From Deltaproteobacteria bacterium (GTDB lineage Bacteria; Chloroflexota; Dehalococcoidia; Dehalococcoidales; BS750m-G39), in assembly GCA_030603275.1 (NCBI GenBank), contig JAUVYB010000003.1:1-64000 (forward strand): 64,000 nt of DNA, read 5' to 3'. The notes under the pieces are model-generated. The model had not been told where the DNA came from. It was given only the letters and a program-made list of their open reading frames with translations, and searched no databases. The position numbers and the translations under genes were made by a program. Shown one piece after another: positions 1 through 9,434 of the stretch; within the stretch, counting starts at the first letter, position 1; each line of letters starts with the position of its first letter.

Positions 1-141
1 CAAAGGAGCTTCCTCAAGTCCTTTGTAGAAAGGATTGAGGTGGATGAGTCAGAAGTAAAGGTACATTATACTATCCCTATGCCTCCGCATAGTGTCTCAG
101 AGGAAACCGTGGGAGTTTTACCTTTCGTACACCACGGTTGA
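1..141 (+). CDS. Site-specific serine recombinase, C-terminal end only (truncated by window start)
   Basis: Frame 1 reads QRSFLKSFVERIEVDESEVKVHYTIPMPPHSVSEETVGVLPFVHHG*; FVxRIEVxxxxVxVxYxIPxP resembles the C-termini of large serine recombinases. Not in the ORF track. Confidence 0.65.
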   Translation, partial: QRSFLKSFVERIEVDESEVKVHYTIPMPPHSVSEETVGVLPFVHHG

Positions 142-241
142 GGGAGAGGGGGATAAAGGGGGTGAGGGTGTATATCACTAGCTTTGTAAAAAAAGAGCAT
201 TTATTATAAACTAAAAGAGATATCCCTTATTATGGAGTTGT

Positions 242-1819
242 GTGATTAAGATGGAAAGACAATATAAATACCAGAGTTCTATTCCCCAGTACTATAACAT
301 CACCACCAAGCTGATAGATGAGATGGTGGACAAGGGGTTGGGTGATAAGGTAGCCGTTTATTATAAGGACGAGACCTATACCTATGCTGAAATGCAGAGC
401 CTGATAAACAAGGTGGGCAATGCACTCAAAATCCTCGGCGTGCATCTGGAAGAGCGGGTGATGCTGGCGATGTACGATTCGCCGGAAGCCATGGCCAGCT
501 TCTTCGGCGCTATGAAAATCGGCGCCATTCCGACGCCGGTCAACTATATGTCTACCATGCACGACTACCGCTACCTGCTGAATAACAGCCGTGCCCGCAC
601 TCTTATCGCCGATGCCGATTTTATTGAAGAAATTGAGGGCTTCAAGGAGAAGTTTCTCTACCTGGAAAACACCATCATCGTGGGTAAGAAAACAAGGGCT
701 TATCACATCGCTTTCCATGACCTGATTGACCGCTGTTCCGATAAACTGGATGTGGCTTATACTACCGTTGATGATGCCGCTTTCTGGAACTACACCTCCG
801 GCAGTACCGGCGTTCCCAAGGCGGCGGTTCACCTTCAGCACGATGTTTTCAGCTGCATTGATAACTATGCCAGGGCTGTTCTGGGTATTACCCAGGATGA
901 TTTAATCTTTTCGGCGTCCAAGTTCTTCTTTGCCTACGGGCTGGGTAACAGTTTCTTCTATCCCCTGGCTATTGGCGCCTCGGTGGTGCTGCTCCCCGAT
1001 AGACCCCGCCCCGAGACCATATTCGCCACCATAGACCATTACCACCCCACGGTATTCTTCGGCGTGCCCACGCTTTACGCCAATATGCTGGAGGTAGAGG
1101 GCGCTGAGAAGAAATACGATTTATCCTCGGTGCGCATCTGTACCTCAGCCGGTGAGGCTCTGCCCAAGGAAATCTTTTATGAATGGAAGAAAAAGTTTGG
1201 CCTGGAAATACTGGATGGAATAGGCTCCACCGAGCTGTTGCACATTTTTATCTCCAATCGCCCGGGCGATGTCAAGCCGGGCAGCTCGGGTAAAATGGTG
1301 CCCGGATATCACGCCAGGATTTTCGATGATGATGGTGAAGAGGTGCCTGACGGCGAGGTCGGCACTCTGTATGTAATGGGGGAATCAACCGCCGCCTATT
1401 ACTATCGCCACCACGATAAGACCAAGACCTCCATGCTCGGAGAGTGGTTCAATACCGGAGACAGGTATTACCATGATGCCGAAGGTTACTACTATTACCG
1501 TGGCCGCAGCGATGACATGCTCAAGGTGGGCGGTATATGGGTCTCACCTGTTGAGGTCGAAGATGCCCTGATTTCTCACCCGGCGGTGCTCGAGGCGGCG
1601 GTGGTGGCCAGGAAAGACGAGCACGGCCTGGTCAAGCCCAAGGCGTATGTATCTCTTAAGAAAGGCCGCCGCCCGTCAGAAAAACTGGCCGAGGATATTA
1701 AACTCTTTGTCAAGAAGAGCATAGCGCCTTATAAGTATCCACGGTGGATAGAGTTCGTTAAAGACCTGCCCAAGACCAGCACCGGCAAGATACAGCGCTA
1801 CAAGCTAAGAGCGGATTAG
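242..1819 (+). CDS. Benzoate-CoA ligase family / acyl-CoA synthetase (AMP-forming)
   Basis: 525 aa; AMP-binding motif YTSGSTGVPKAAVH; C-terminal GRSDDMLKVGGIWVSPVEVE and PKTSTGKIQR. Confidence 0.88.
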   Translation: MIKMERQYKYQSSIPQYYNITTKLIDEMVDKGLGDKVAVYYKDETYTYAEMQSLINKVGNALKILGVHLEERVMLAMYDSPEAMASFFGAMKIGAIPTPVNYMSTMHDYRYLLNNSRARTLIADADFIEEIEGFKEKFLYLENTIIVGKKTRAYHIAFHDLIDRCSDKLDVAYTTVDDAAFWNYTSGSTGVPKAAVHLQHDVFSCIDNYARAVLGITQDDLIFSASKFFFAYGLGNSFFYPLAIGASVVLLPDRPRPETIFATIDHYHPTVFFGVPTLYANMLEVEGAEKKYDLSSVRICTSAGEALPKEIFYEWKKKFGLEILDGIGSTELLHIFISNRPGDVKPGSSGKMVPGYHARIFDDDGEEVPDGEVGTLYVMGESTAAYYYRHHDKTKTSMLGEWFNTGDRYYHDAEGYYYYRGRSDDMLKVGGIWVSPVEVEDALISHPAVLEAAVVARKDEHGLVKPKAYVSLKKGRRPSEKLAEDIKLFVKKSIAPYKYPRWIEFVKDLPKTSTGKIQRYKLRAD

Positions 1820-2019
1820 CCAGTCATACCGACCTGTAATGGCATTGGGGGGCATGTGCCCCCCTTTAGCTTAATTCTTTCTTCTCACCCCTCCCCATTT
1901 TTAACGGTTCTCTTTCTTCCCACCCACCCTCCCTGTAGGGGGTTTTACCCCTAAAACTCTCTATGAAGAGCAGTAAAATAAATTGACTTAAATAGCTGTC
2001 ACTGTTAACATTTAAACAT

Positions 2020-3327
2020 ATGGAATCCAGGCTTAAATTATTCCCGCTAGCTGCGGCGGTTAATGATAGCGGTCATCTGGTTATCGGCGGCTGTGATGCT
2101 GTAAAGCTAGCCGCTGAGTTCGGCACGCCCCTTTACCTCTTTGACGAATTCAGCCTAAGAAATAATTGCGCCGAATTTAAGCGGGAGTTCGGCCAGCGCT
2201 ATACCGCTACCACCGTTCTCTATGCCGCCAAGGCTTTTATCAACAAGGCTCTGGCCAGGCTCTTTAAAGAAGAGGGGCTGGGGCTGGATGTGGTCTCCGC
2301 TGGTGAAATCAGTATTGTCCGTTCCGCCGGTTTCCCTATGGACAGGGTCTATTTCCCGGGCAATAATAAATCGGCTGAGGAATTAAAGCTGGCTCTGGAG
2401 TGTGGAGTCGGGCGTATCGTGGTGGATAATCTCTATGAGCTTAACCTGCTGGGTGAGCTTGCCAGGGAGCGGGGCGATAAGCCCGATATACTTTTGCGGC
2501 TTTCCCCCGGTGTGGATCCTCATACACACCGCTATATCACAACTGGCAGTCTCGATAGCAAGTTTGGCGTGCCCATGGTTCATGCCGAGGAGGCGCTGGC
2601 TAGCGCACTGGCTATGCCCCAGCTTAACCTGCGGGGGTTGCATTTTCATATCGGCTCCCAGATTGCCGAGCTTGAGCCGTATCAGCAGGCGATAGATATT
2701 ATTCTCGGCTTTGCCGCCGAGATGAAGCAGAAGCACGGTTTTGAGTTAGAAGAGCTGGATATTGGCGGCGGCTTTGCCATTCAGTATACCCTGGATTCTC
2801 CCGCCCCGCCCATTTCCGCCTATGCCGGGGCGATAACCTCCAGCATTATTGACGGATGTCATAGGCTGGGGCTGGCACAGCCGCGGCTTATTATCGAGCC
2901 GGGGCGGTCGATAGCGGGGCAGGCGGGCGTGGCGCTGTACACGGTGGGGGTGGTCAAGGATATCCCCGGTGTCAGGTGCTATGTATCGGTGGATGGCGGC
3001 ATGGCGGATAATATCCGCCCCGCCCTTTATGAAGCCAAGTTAGAGGCGGTAATCGCCAACCGCATGAAGGATAGCCCGTCCGGTAAGTTCACCATTGCCG
3101 GCAAGTTCTGTGAATCAGGCGATATATTAGTCAGGGACATTGAGTTGCAGGAACCCGTCGCCGGCGATATTATCGCCGTGCCGGGTTGTGGCGCTTATTC
3201 TTTGCCAGAGGCCAGCAACTATAACGCCTCACTCAAGCCGGCGGTGGTTCTGGTCAGGGAAGGCGGGGCGCGCCTTATCCGGCGCAGGGAGACCCTTGAT
3301 GACCTCATCCGGCACGATTTAGCCTAG
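2020..3327 (+). CDS. lysA: Diaminopimelate decarboxylase
   Basis: PLP decarboxylase fold III; YAAKAF, HFHIGSQI, EPGRSIAG, CESGD motifs. Confidence 0.95.
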   Translation: MESRLKLFPLAAAVNDSGHLVIGGCDAVKLAAEFGTPLYLFDEFSLRNNCAEFKREFGQRYTATTVLYAAKAFINKALARLFKEEGLGLDVVSAGEISIVRSAGFPMDRVYFPGNNKSAEELKLALECGVGRIVVDNLYELNLLGELARERGDKPDILLRLSPGVDPHTHRYITTGSLDSKFGVPMVHAEEALASALAMPQLNLRGLHFHIGSQIAELEPYQQAIDIILGFAAEMKQKHGFELEELDIGGGFAIQYTLDSPAPPISAYAGAITSSIIDGCHRLGLAQPRLIIEPGRSIAGQAGVALYTVGVVKDIPGVRCYVSVDGGMADNIRPALYEAKLEAVIANRMKDSPSGKFTIAGKFCESGDILVRDIELQEPVAGDIIAVPGCGAYSLPEASNYNASLKPAVVLVREGGARLIRRRETLDDLIRHDLA

Positions 3328-4370
3328 TGGGGAGTTCTGGTGTGTGGCAGATAGTAGGGCAATCTAGAGTGGTATCCTTACTTCAGCGGAGCCTGGAGCA
3401 GGGAGCTGTGTCTCGTGCCTATCTTCTGGTGGGTCCTCCGCACGTTGGCAAGATGACCCTGGCGCTGGATTTAGCCCGGCTGGTTAATTGTCAGGGGGAT
3501 GAGCCTCCCTGCGGTTTGTGTGACGCCTGCCAGAAAATATCTTCGGGTAATCATGCCGATGTCCAGGTTATCGGCTTGAACTCTATCGGCAGTTCTAATG
3601 ACAAGCCGCGCACTGAAATCGTCATTGACCAGATCAGGGAGATACAGCACTCATCCAGCCTGCCCCCTTTCGAGGGCAGGTATAAGGTATTCATTATTGA
3701 CGGGGCTGAGCTCATGTCGACGGAGGCGGCTAACTGCCTGCTCAAGACTCTGGAGGAGCCATCGGCCGGGGTAATCTTTATTCTGCTCACCGCCAACGAG
3801 TCGGTTCTGCTGGCAACCGTGGTCTCCCGCTGCCAGCGATTAGAGCTACGCCCGCTGGCCACCTCCCAGGTAGGGGTTGCCCTGAGTGAAAGCTGGGGCG
3901 TTGAACCGCAGAAGGCCGAGCTTCTGGCCAGGCTCAGTCACGGCTGTCTGGGCTGGGCAATATCGGCGGCAGGGGATGATAGTCTGCTCGAGCAGCGTAG
4001 CCAGAGGTTGGACAGGTTGCTTGACATAACAATGGTTGATTATGAGGAGCGTTTTGGCTATGCCTCCCAGCTGGTGGCCTTGTTCAGCCAGGGCCGGGGT
4101 CTGGTTCAGGAGATACTGGATTTATGGCTTGACTGGTGGCGTGACCTTTTGCTGGTCAAGCTAGGCTGTGGTGATGGCATCACCAATATTGACCGAAAGG
4201 ACGTGCTGGTTGAGCTTGCTCAGGGTTATAGCCTGGCGGAGATAAGGGCTTCTATCAGCAGTATTCAAGCTGCGGCAGAGCAGCTAAGGCAGAATGCCAA
4301 TCCACGGCTGGTACTGGAGGTGCTGATGCTCAGCATACCGGAAAGGAGAGCGGCGGTAAATTATGGCTGA
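3327..4370 (+). CDS. holB: DNA polymerase III delta' subunit
   Basis: AAA+ clamp-loader motifs; CGLCDACQKI zinc finger; LLKTLEEPSAGVIFIL; GTG start overlapping the lysA stop. Confidence 0.9.
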   Translation: MGSSGVWQIVGQSRVVSLLQRSLEQGAVSRAYLLVGPPHVGKMTLALDLARLVNCQGDEPPCGLCDACQKISSGNHADVQVIGLNSIGSSNDKPRTEIVIDQIREIQHSSSLPPFEGRYKVFIIDGAELMSTEAANCLLKTLEEPSAGVIFILLTANESVLLATVVSRCQRLELRPLATSQVGVALSESWGVEPQKAELLARLSHGCLGWAISAAGDDSLLEQRSQRLDRLLDITMVDYEERFGYASQLVALFSQGRGLVQEILDLWLDWWRDLLLVKLGCGDGITNIDRKDVLVELAQGYSLAEIRASISSIQAAAEQLRQNANPRLVLEVLMLSIPERRAAVNYG

Positions 4371-5175
4371 TATCGTTGGCGTACGTTTTAAGAGAGCCGG
4401 CAAGATATATTACTTTGATCCGGCGGGTATTGAACTTGAGGTGGGTGACTATGTCGTGGTCAAGACTACTCGCGGCCAGGAGATGGGGAGGGTGATTATT
4501 GCTCCCGGGCAGGTTGTATCCGGTGAGGTTAACAGGGAACTGAAGCCGGTGGTGCGCAAGGCGGAGCCGGAGGATATGGAACAGGCTGAAGAACTGGAAG
4601 CCAAAGAGGCTAAGGCTCTGGCCGAGTGCGCCAAGCTGATAACCAAGTACAGGCTGCCGATGAAACTGCTATCGGCGGAATACAGTCTAGATGGCAGTCG
4701 GCTCACCTTCTTCTTCAGCGCTACTGAGAGGGTTGACTTCCGCGAGCTGGTCAGGGAGTTAAACAGCCGTTTTAGGCTGCGGGTTGAACTGCGACAGCTG
4801 GGACCCAGGGATGAAGCCAAGGTGGTGGGTGGCTTTGGCCGTTGCGGGCGCCCTCTGTGCTGTGCGAATTTCCTCTCCGAGTTTTCCCCTGTTTCTATCA
4901 GGATGGCCAAGGACCAGGATTTACCCCTCAACCCGATGAAGATATCCGGTGTCTGTGGGCGCCTGTTGTGCTGTCTGGCTTATGAAAGCGGGCAGTACCA
5001 GAGCATGAAAAAGCAGATGCCCAAGGTAGGCCAGCAGGTGTCCACAGCTATGGGGCCAGCCAGGGTGGTGGGGGGTAATCCACTCAAGGAAACGGTGCTG
5101 GTGGAGATAGAGGGCCAGGCAAACGCAGAATTACCTCTCAGTGAAATCACCGTTGAAGCAAAGCCGTCTAAATAG
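4363..5175 (+). CDS. PSP1 domain regulatory protein, RicT family
   Basis: PSP1 motifs: GGFGRCGRPLCCANFL..FSPVSIRMAKDQDLPLNPMKISGVCGRLLCCLAYE. Confidence 0.9.
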   Translation: MADIVGVRFKRAGKIYYFDPAGIELEVGDYVVVKTTRGQEMGRVIIAPGQVVSGEVNRELKPVVRKAEPEDMEQAEELEAKEAKALAECAKLITKYRLPMKLLSAEYSLDGSRLTFFFSATERVDFRELVRELNSRFRLRVELRQLGPRDEAKVVGGFGRCGRPLCCANFLSEFSPVSIRMAKDQDLPLNPMKISGVCGRLLCCLAYESGQYQSMKKQMPKVGQQVSTAMGPARVVGGNPLKETVLVEIEGQANAELPLSEITVEAKPSK

Positions 5176-5184
5176 GGATAGTTC

Positions 5185-5703
5185 TTACTGGGGCAGGTAT
5201 TTCTGCCACTGACTCTGGCTTTGCCGGTAGCGATGGGGTATGTAGAAGTAGGCGTCACCTCGCGGCAGTGCGGGCTTATGGGTTAACTTCATTCCGGCTT
5301 CTTCGGGGGTTTTGCCCGCCTTGCGCCGGTTACATGAGATGCAGGCGCTGACCACGTTTTCCCAGGCATGTTCACCGTTGCGGTATCGGGGTATGACGTG
5401 GTCCAGGGTAAGCTGGCCGGTCTGCTTGCCGCAGTACTGGCAGGTGTAGTGGTCCCGGTGGAAAATCTCCAGGCGGGTCAGTTTCCTCTGTGGCCGGGGG
5501 CGCTTAATCAGATGGGCTAAGCGGATTACTGAAGGCAGGGGGAAGTCTTCGCTGGCGGCGTGGATAAATCCGGAGCCGTTCTCCAGCATCTCTGCCTTAC
5601 CGCGCTGCATCAGCACTATGGCTCGCCGCACCCGGCATATGTTAAGCGGCTCATAGCTTTGATTTAATACCAGAACCGGAAGACTTATTACATTCACGCT
5701 CAT
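5185..5703 (-). CDS. HNH endonuclease
   Basis: CQYCGKQ...LTLDHVIPRYRNGEHAWENVVSACISCNRRKAGKTPEEAG. Confidence 0.9.
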   Translation of the reverse strand: MSVNVISLPVLVLNQSYEPLNICRVRRAIVLMQRGKAEMLENGSGFIHAASEDFPLPSVIRLAHLIKRPRPQRKLTRLEIFHRDHYTCQYCGKQTGQLTLDHVIPRYRNGEHAWENVVSACISCNRRKAGKTPEEAGMKLTHKPALPRGDAYFYIPHRYRQSQSQWQKYLPQ

Positions 5704-5757
5704 AATACAAAAACCTACCTATTTTACAAAAAACGATAGAGCTATGCAAATTAGCGG

Positions 5758-6612
5758 TTAGCCCCGGCGCTCTTTCCGCCCCCGAGCCGTCTTCTTACGG
5801 TTGGCGGTGGCATCGGTGCGGTAATCGGGAGCGGTGATGTGGAATATCATGCTGAACTGGTGGTCGAGGAAACGTGAGACTATAGGGCTGGCCATCTCGT
5901 CGGTGGTCAGGCGGGTGGTGATGACGGTGGCCAGCCGGGCGTTATAGCGGTAGTTGATAACCTGGTAGAGCTTCTCCTCCGCCCAGGGGGAGGTTGATTG
6001 CTCGCCGAAGTCGTCCAGGATGAGCAGTGGGGCGTTCTTTACCTCTTCGAACAGCTGGTCATAGGTAACCGTGCTCTCCGGGCTGAAGGTGAAGCGCAGG
6101 TGGTCGAGGAAGTCGGGCACCACCTCGAATTTGGCAGGTTTGTCCTCTTTGAGGCGGTAGTTGGCGATAGCCGCCGCCAGGTGGGTTTTACCGCAGCCGG
6201 TATCCCCCTGCAGCACCAGCCAGCCCTGGGGTGACCTGGCGAATTCAAGGGTGGTATCGTACGCCTTCTTCAGGTTCTCGCGCTGCTCCGGCGGCAGGTT
6301 GACCCGCTTCCAGTCGAAATTGTCAAAGGTCATTTTTTGCAGCAGCTCCAGATCCAGGCCGCTGTACCGCTGCAGTCGGCCCCGGCTCTTTTTATCCCGT
6401 TCTTGCCGGGTACAGCTGCAGGGCACTGTTCGGCTGTAGTCCGGCTGGCCCGAGGGCAGACGGGGGTGGACAAAGCCGGCGCCCTTACAGACAGGGCAGG
6501 CCGAGTCTGCTGCCTCTTCGGGTTCCTTAACGCCTGACAGCGTTTCCATATTTTTGTTTGACGTATTTGTCCCGGTCTGTCTTTTTAGAATCTCTCCGAT
6601 GTGTTCCATCAC
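5758..6612 (-). CDS. DnaC/DnaI-like helicase-loader ATPase
   Basis: Walker A GDTGCGKTHLAAAIANY, Walker B PLLILDDFGEQ, N-terminal Zn-binding CPVCKGAGF; true start may be the internal Met near 6549. Confidence 0.82.
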   Translation of the reverse strand: MMEHIGEILKRQTGTNTSNKNMETLSGVKEPEEAADSACPVCKGAGFVHPRLPSGQPDYSRTVPCSCTRQERDKKSRGRLQRYSGLDLELLQKMTFDNFDWKRVNLPPEQRENLKKAYDTTLEFARSPQGWLVLQGDTGCGKTHLAAAIANYRLKEDKPAKFEVVPDFLDHLRFTFSPESTVTYDQLFEEVKNAPLLILDDFGEQSTSPWAEEKLYQVINYRYNARLATVITTRLTTDEMASPIVSRFLDHQFSMIFHITAPDYRTDATANRKKTARGRKERRG

Positions 6613-7240
6613 TCCTACCTTCGGTTGACCAGTTTTCTAAAATCTTGGCGATGTACCTCCAGCTTCGCTTGTTGAGGGCAACCGCCTCTTTGATAGCGTC
6701 CCTTATCCAGTCCTGGGGGTAGAGCTGCTCGGCGTCACGCAGTTCATCGGCAATCATTGGGGTTAGCATGCCGATATTCTGCTCATACAGGGTGAAGATG
6801 TCGGGCGGCTCCTCGGCGTCAACGTAGGCCGGCTCTCCGGCTTTAAGCCCGCTTAATTTAAGCTCGCCGTTTTGAATCCTGGCCATAACCTGCCTGTCCG
6901 CCTCGGTATTGAGGAAATATATGTCCTCAGGAGTCCCGTCTCTATCCAGCGCCAGATGAAGTATGGTGCCCCGCCCGGCAGCCATTTCCAGGGCGTGGCG
7001 CAGCACCTCATCGGGCGGCTGAACATCCCCTTTAAGACTGCTCATCAGGCTTTTATTGCCCGCCAGCTCTTTATAGGTGGCAAAGCGGGGATAACCCCGC
7101 TTGTGGTAGAGCGCTTGGAAGATGTGGAGGGTTGTTTTCAGCTCATTAATATCGCTGATTTGAGGCAGCAGCTTGCTCAGGAAAAAATCGGGTACGGCGG
7201 TAAATTTCATTTTAGACGGGAAACCCTTAAATTGCTCCAT
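6527..7240 (-). CDS. DnaD-domain primosomal protein
   Basis: DnaD-like C-terminal domain (YEQNIGMLTPMIADELRDAEQLYPQDWIRDAIKEAVALNKRSWRYIAKILENWSTEG). Confidence 0.85.
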   Translation of the reverse strand: MEQFKGFPSKMKFTAVPDFFLSKLLPQISDINELKTTLHIFQALYHKRGYPRFATYKELAGNKSLMSSLKGDVQPPDEVLRHALEMAAGRGTILHLALDRDGTPEDIYFLNTEADRQVMARIQNGELKLSGLKAGEPAYVDAEEPPDIFTLYEQNIGMLTPMIADELRDAEQLYPQDWIRDAIKEAVALNKRSWRYIAKILENWSTEGRSDGTHRRDSKKTDRDKYVKQKYGNAVRR

Positions 7241-7264
7241 AGTAAATTTGACCGGTATAAGGTT

Positions 7265-8635
7265 TTATAACAGGCTTGGCTCTTGGTTGGGAATATTTTC
7301 AAACTTGGCCATCCTAGGTTTGAACAGCAGCTTGACTACGCCGGTGGGGCCGTTGCGGTGTTTGGCGATGATTATATCCGCCGGCGGCGGGTAGCTTTCA
7401 CCGGGGTGCTCTCGTTCCCAGTCATCTTTGCTGGTATAGTAGTATTCGTCACGGTAGACGAAGATAACGACGTCGGCGTCCTGTTCGATGCTACCGCTCT
7501 CACGCAGGTCGGAAAGCTGTGGTTCATGTGATGCCCGTCCCTCCGGGGCACGGCTTAGCTGCGATACCGCCAGCACCGGCGCGTTCATCTCACGGGCAAG
7601 CCCTTTCAGGGCGCGAGAGATATCACTGACCTCCTGGACACGGTTATCAGACCTTCTATCTCCCTGCATCAGTTGCAGGTAGTCAATAATAATCAGGTCA
7701 ACGCCACGCTCGTAGAAGAGGCGGCGGGTCTTACTTCTCATCTCCACCACCCGCAACTGGGGGGTATCATCTATATAAATCGGGGCTTCGGAGAGCCGGC
7801 CGATGGCATCCATAATCCTCTGTTCCTGCTGTTCGGTGTGATGCCCGAGACGAACCTGACGGGAATCAACCTCGGCTTCGCTGGCCAGCAGGCGCAGCAC
7901 CAGCGGCTCCCGTGCCATCTCCAGGCTGAAGAGGGCTACGCAGGCTCCCTGTTCCACGGCGGCATTTCGGGCCAGGCTGAGGGCCAGGCTGGTCTTGCCC
8001 ATGCTCGGCCGGCCGCCAATAATAAGCAGGTCAGAGCGCTGAAATCCGCCCAGAAATTCATCCAGACCGGCAAAACCGGAAAGCACGTAGGGGATTGGTC
8101 CCCTCGCTTCACCCTCGGCCTCGGTGGTGGTCTCAAAGTACCGGTCCAGCACCTGGCGGATATGGGTCAGGTCCCGCCGGCTCTGCCCGTGGCGCAGCCG
8201 GAAGAGAACGTCCTCGGCGTCATTGAGGCCGCGGTCGACGTCAGGGTCGGCCCGGTAGCCGATGTTGGAAATCTGGCCCCCGGCATCAATCAGACGGCGC
8301 ATTATCGAAAGGCGGTAGACAATCTGACCGTAGTGCTCGATATCAAGAGAAGTGGGGCAGATAGCAATTAAGTGGCTCAGGTTGGCCGCGCCGCCGCAGG
8401 TCTCCAGTTTTCCCTGCCGGTCTAGCTCTTGGGCCACGGTAATCTGGTCTATGGCGTCATCACGCTCGTAGAGGGACAGGCACGCCCCGTATATCAGCGA
8501 GTTGCGCTCGCTGTGGAAGTCCACCGGCTGGAGGATGGTGGCAACCTTGTGGATGGACGACCCGTCAATCAGCAGTGAACCGATTACGGCTTCCTCGGCA
8601 TCAGTATCATGCGGCGGCAATTTGTCGCCATTCAT
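7265..8635 (-). CDS. dnaB: Replicative DNA helicase
   Basis: N-terminal PHDTDAEEAVIGSLL; GGRPSMGKTSLALSLARNAA; DYLQLM. Confidence 0.96.
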   Translation of the reverse strand: MNGDKLPPHDTDAEEAVIGSLLIDGSSIHKVATILQPVDFHSERNSLIYGACLSLYERDDAIDQITVAQELDRQGKLETCGGAANLSHLIAICPTSLDIEHYGQIVYRLSIMRRLIDAGGQISNIGYRADPDVDRGLNDAEDVLFRLRHGQSRRDLTHIRQVLDRYFETTTEAEGEARGPIPYVLSGFAGLDEFLGGFQRSDLLIIGGRPSMGKTSLALSLARNAAVEQGACVALFSLEMAREPLVLRLLASEAEVDSRQVRLGHHTEQQEQRIMDAIGRLSEAPIYIDDTPQLRVVEMRSKTRRLFYERGVDLIIIDYLQLMQGDRRSDNRVQEVSDISRALKGLAREMNAPVLAVSQLSRAPEGRASHEPQLSDLRESGSIEQDADVVIFVYRDEYYYTSKDDWEREHPGESYPPPADIIIAKHRNGPTGVVKLLFKPRMAKFENIPNQEPSLL

Positions 8636-9378
8636 CCCGTCTTCTCTTCCTTCTTAGCCTTGGCTTCTTTCTTGGTGGTCTTCTTTACTGCTTTCTTGGG
8701 CGTTTTCTTCTCTGCTGCCTTGGCGGTCTTGGCGGCTTTCTTGGTCTTCTTCTTCTCCGCCTCAGGTTCCTTGGCTACCTTCTTGGCGGTCTTTTTCTTT
8801 TCCTTGGCCGCTTTCTCTTCTTTCTCCGGGGCTTTCTTCTCTTTTTTGGCCGCCTTCTTTTCTGTCTTCGGCGCCTTCTTATCCTTAGCCTCCTTCTTCT
8901 TGGCCGCCTTCTTCTCCTTCTTTGGAGGCTTCTCTTCCGCTTCCTCTTCGGTCACGGTAACCCTTACTTTGGGTGCGATATCCTTGCCCAGCTTAATGGC
9001 TATCTCGTAGCTGCCCAGCTGGCGGATAGGCTCCTCCAGCTCTATCTTTCTCTTATCGACTTCAATCCCGGTGACATTCTTCAGCTCGGCGGCAATATCA
9101 GCGCTGGTGATGGAGCCGTAAAGCTTCTCCTTGGCGCCGGCCTTGGCCTTGAGGCTGACTTCCTTGCCTTCCAGCTGGCCGGCCAGCTCCTTTAGCTCGC
9201 CGGTGAGGCGGGCTTCCATCTTTTTGGTGCTGGCTTCTATCTTGCTGACCGCCTGGGGCTGGGCCAGGGCGGCCAGTTTTCGGGGAATGAGATAGTTCCG
9301 GGCGTAGCCATCGGCCACCTCTTTTACCTGGCCGGCCTGGGCTACATTGGGTACATCCTGGAGGAAAATAACCTTCAT
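8632..9378 (-). CDS. rplI: Ribosomal protein bL9 with long Lys/Ala-rich C-terminal extension
   Basis: MKVIFLQDVPNVAQAGQVKEVADGYARNYLIPRKLA N-terminus; about 95-aa K/A/E/P tail. Confidence 0.93.
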   Translation of the reverse strand: MKVIFLQDVPNVAQAGQVKEVADGYARNYLIPRKLAALAQPQAVSKIEASTKKMEARLTGELKELAGQLEGKEVSLKAKAGAKEKLYGSITSADIAAELKNVTGIEVDKRKIELEEPIRQLGSYEIAIKLGKDIAPKVRVTVTEEEAEEKPPKKEKKAAKKKEAKDKKAPKTEKKAAKKEKKAPEKEEKAAKEKKKTAKKVAKEPEAEKKKTKKAAKTAKAAEKKTPKKAVKKTTKKEAKAKKEEKTG

Positions 9379-9434
9379 AATTTCACCTTACTTATTATTA
9401 CCTATTATACTTTACTTACTGGCAGAGCGCTAGG

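Noticed and set aside
230-841. Minus-strand 203-aa ORF opposite the acyl-CoA ligase, and the many other antisense ORFs in the track
   Set aside because: They lie fully opposite well-supported genes and encode no recognisable family.
5758-8635. dnaI-like/dnaD/dnaB cluster as a phage replication module
   Set aside because: Linked to rplI and other housekeeping genes; consistent with a chromosomal primosome operon.
8575-9195. Plus-strand ORFs rich in Leu/Phe/Ser (8575-9195 and 8609-9010) resembling membrane proteins
   Set aside because: Antisense of the Lys/Ala-rich L9 tail; no ribosome-binding site, and the composition is a mirror of the coding strand.
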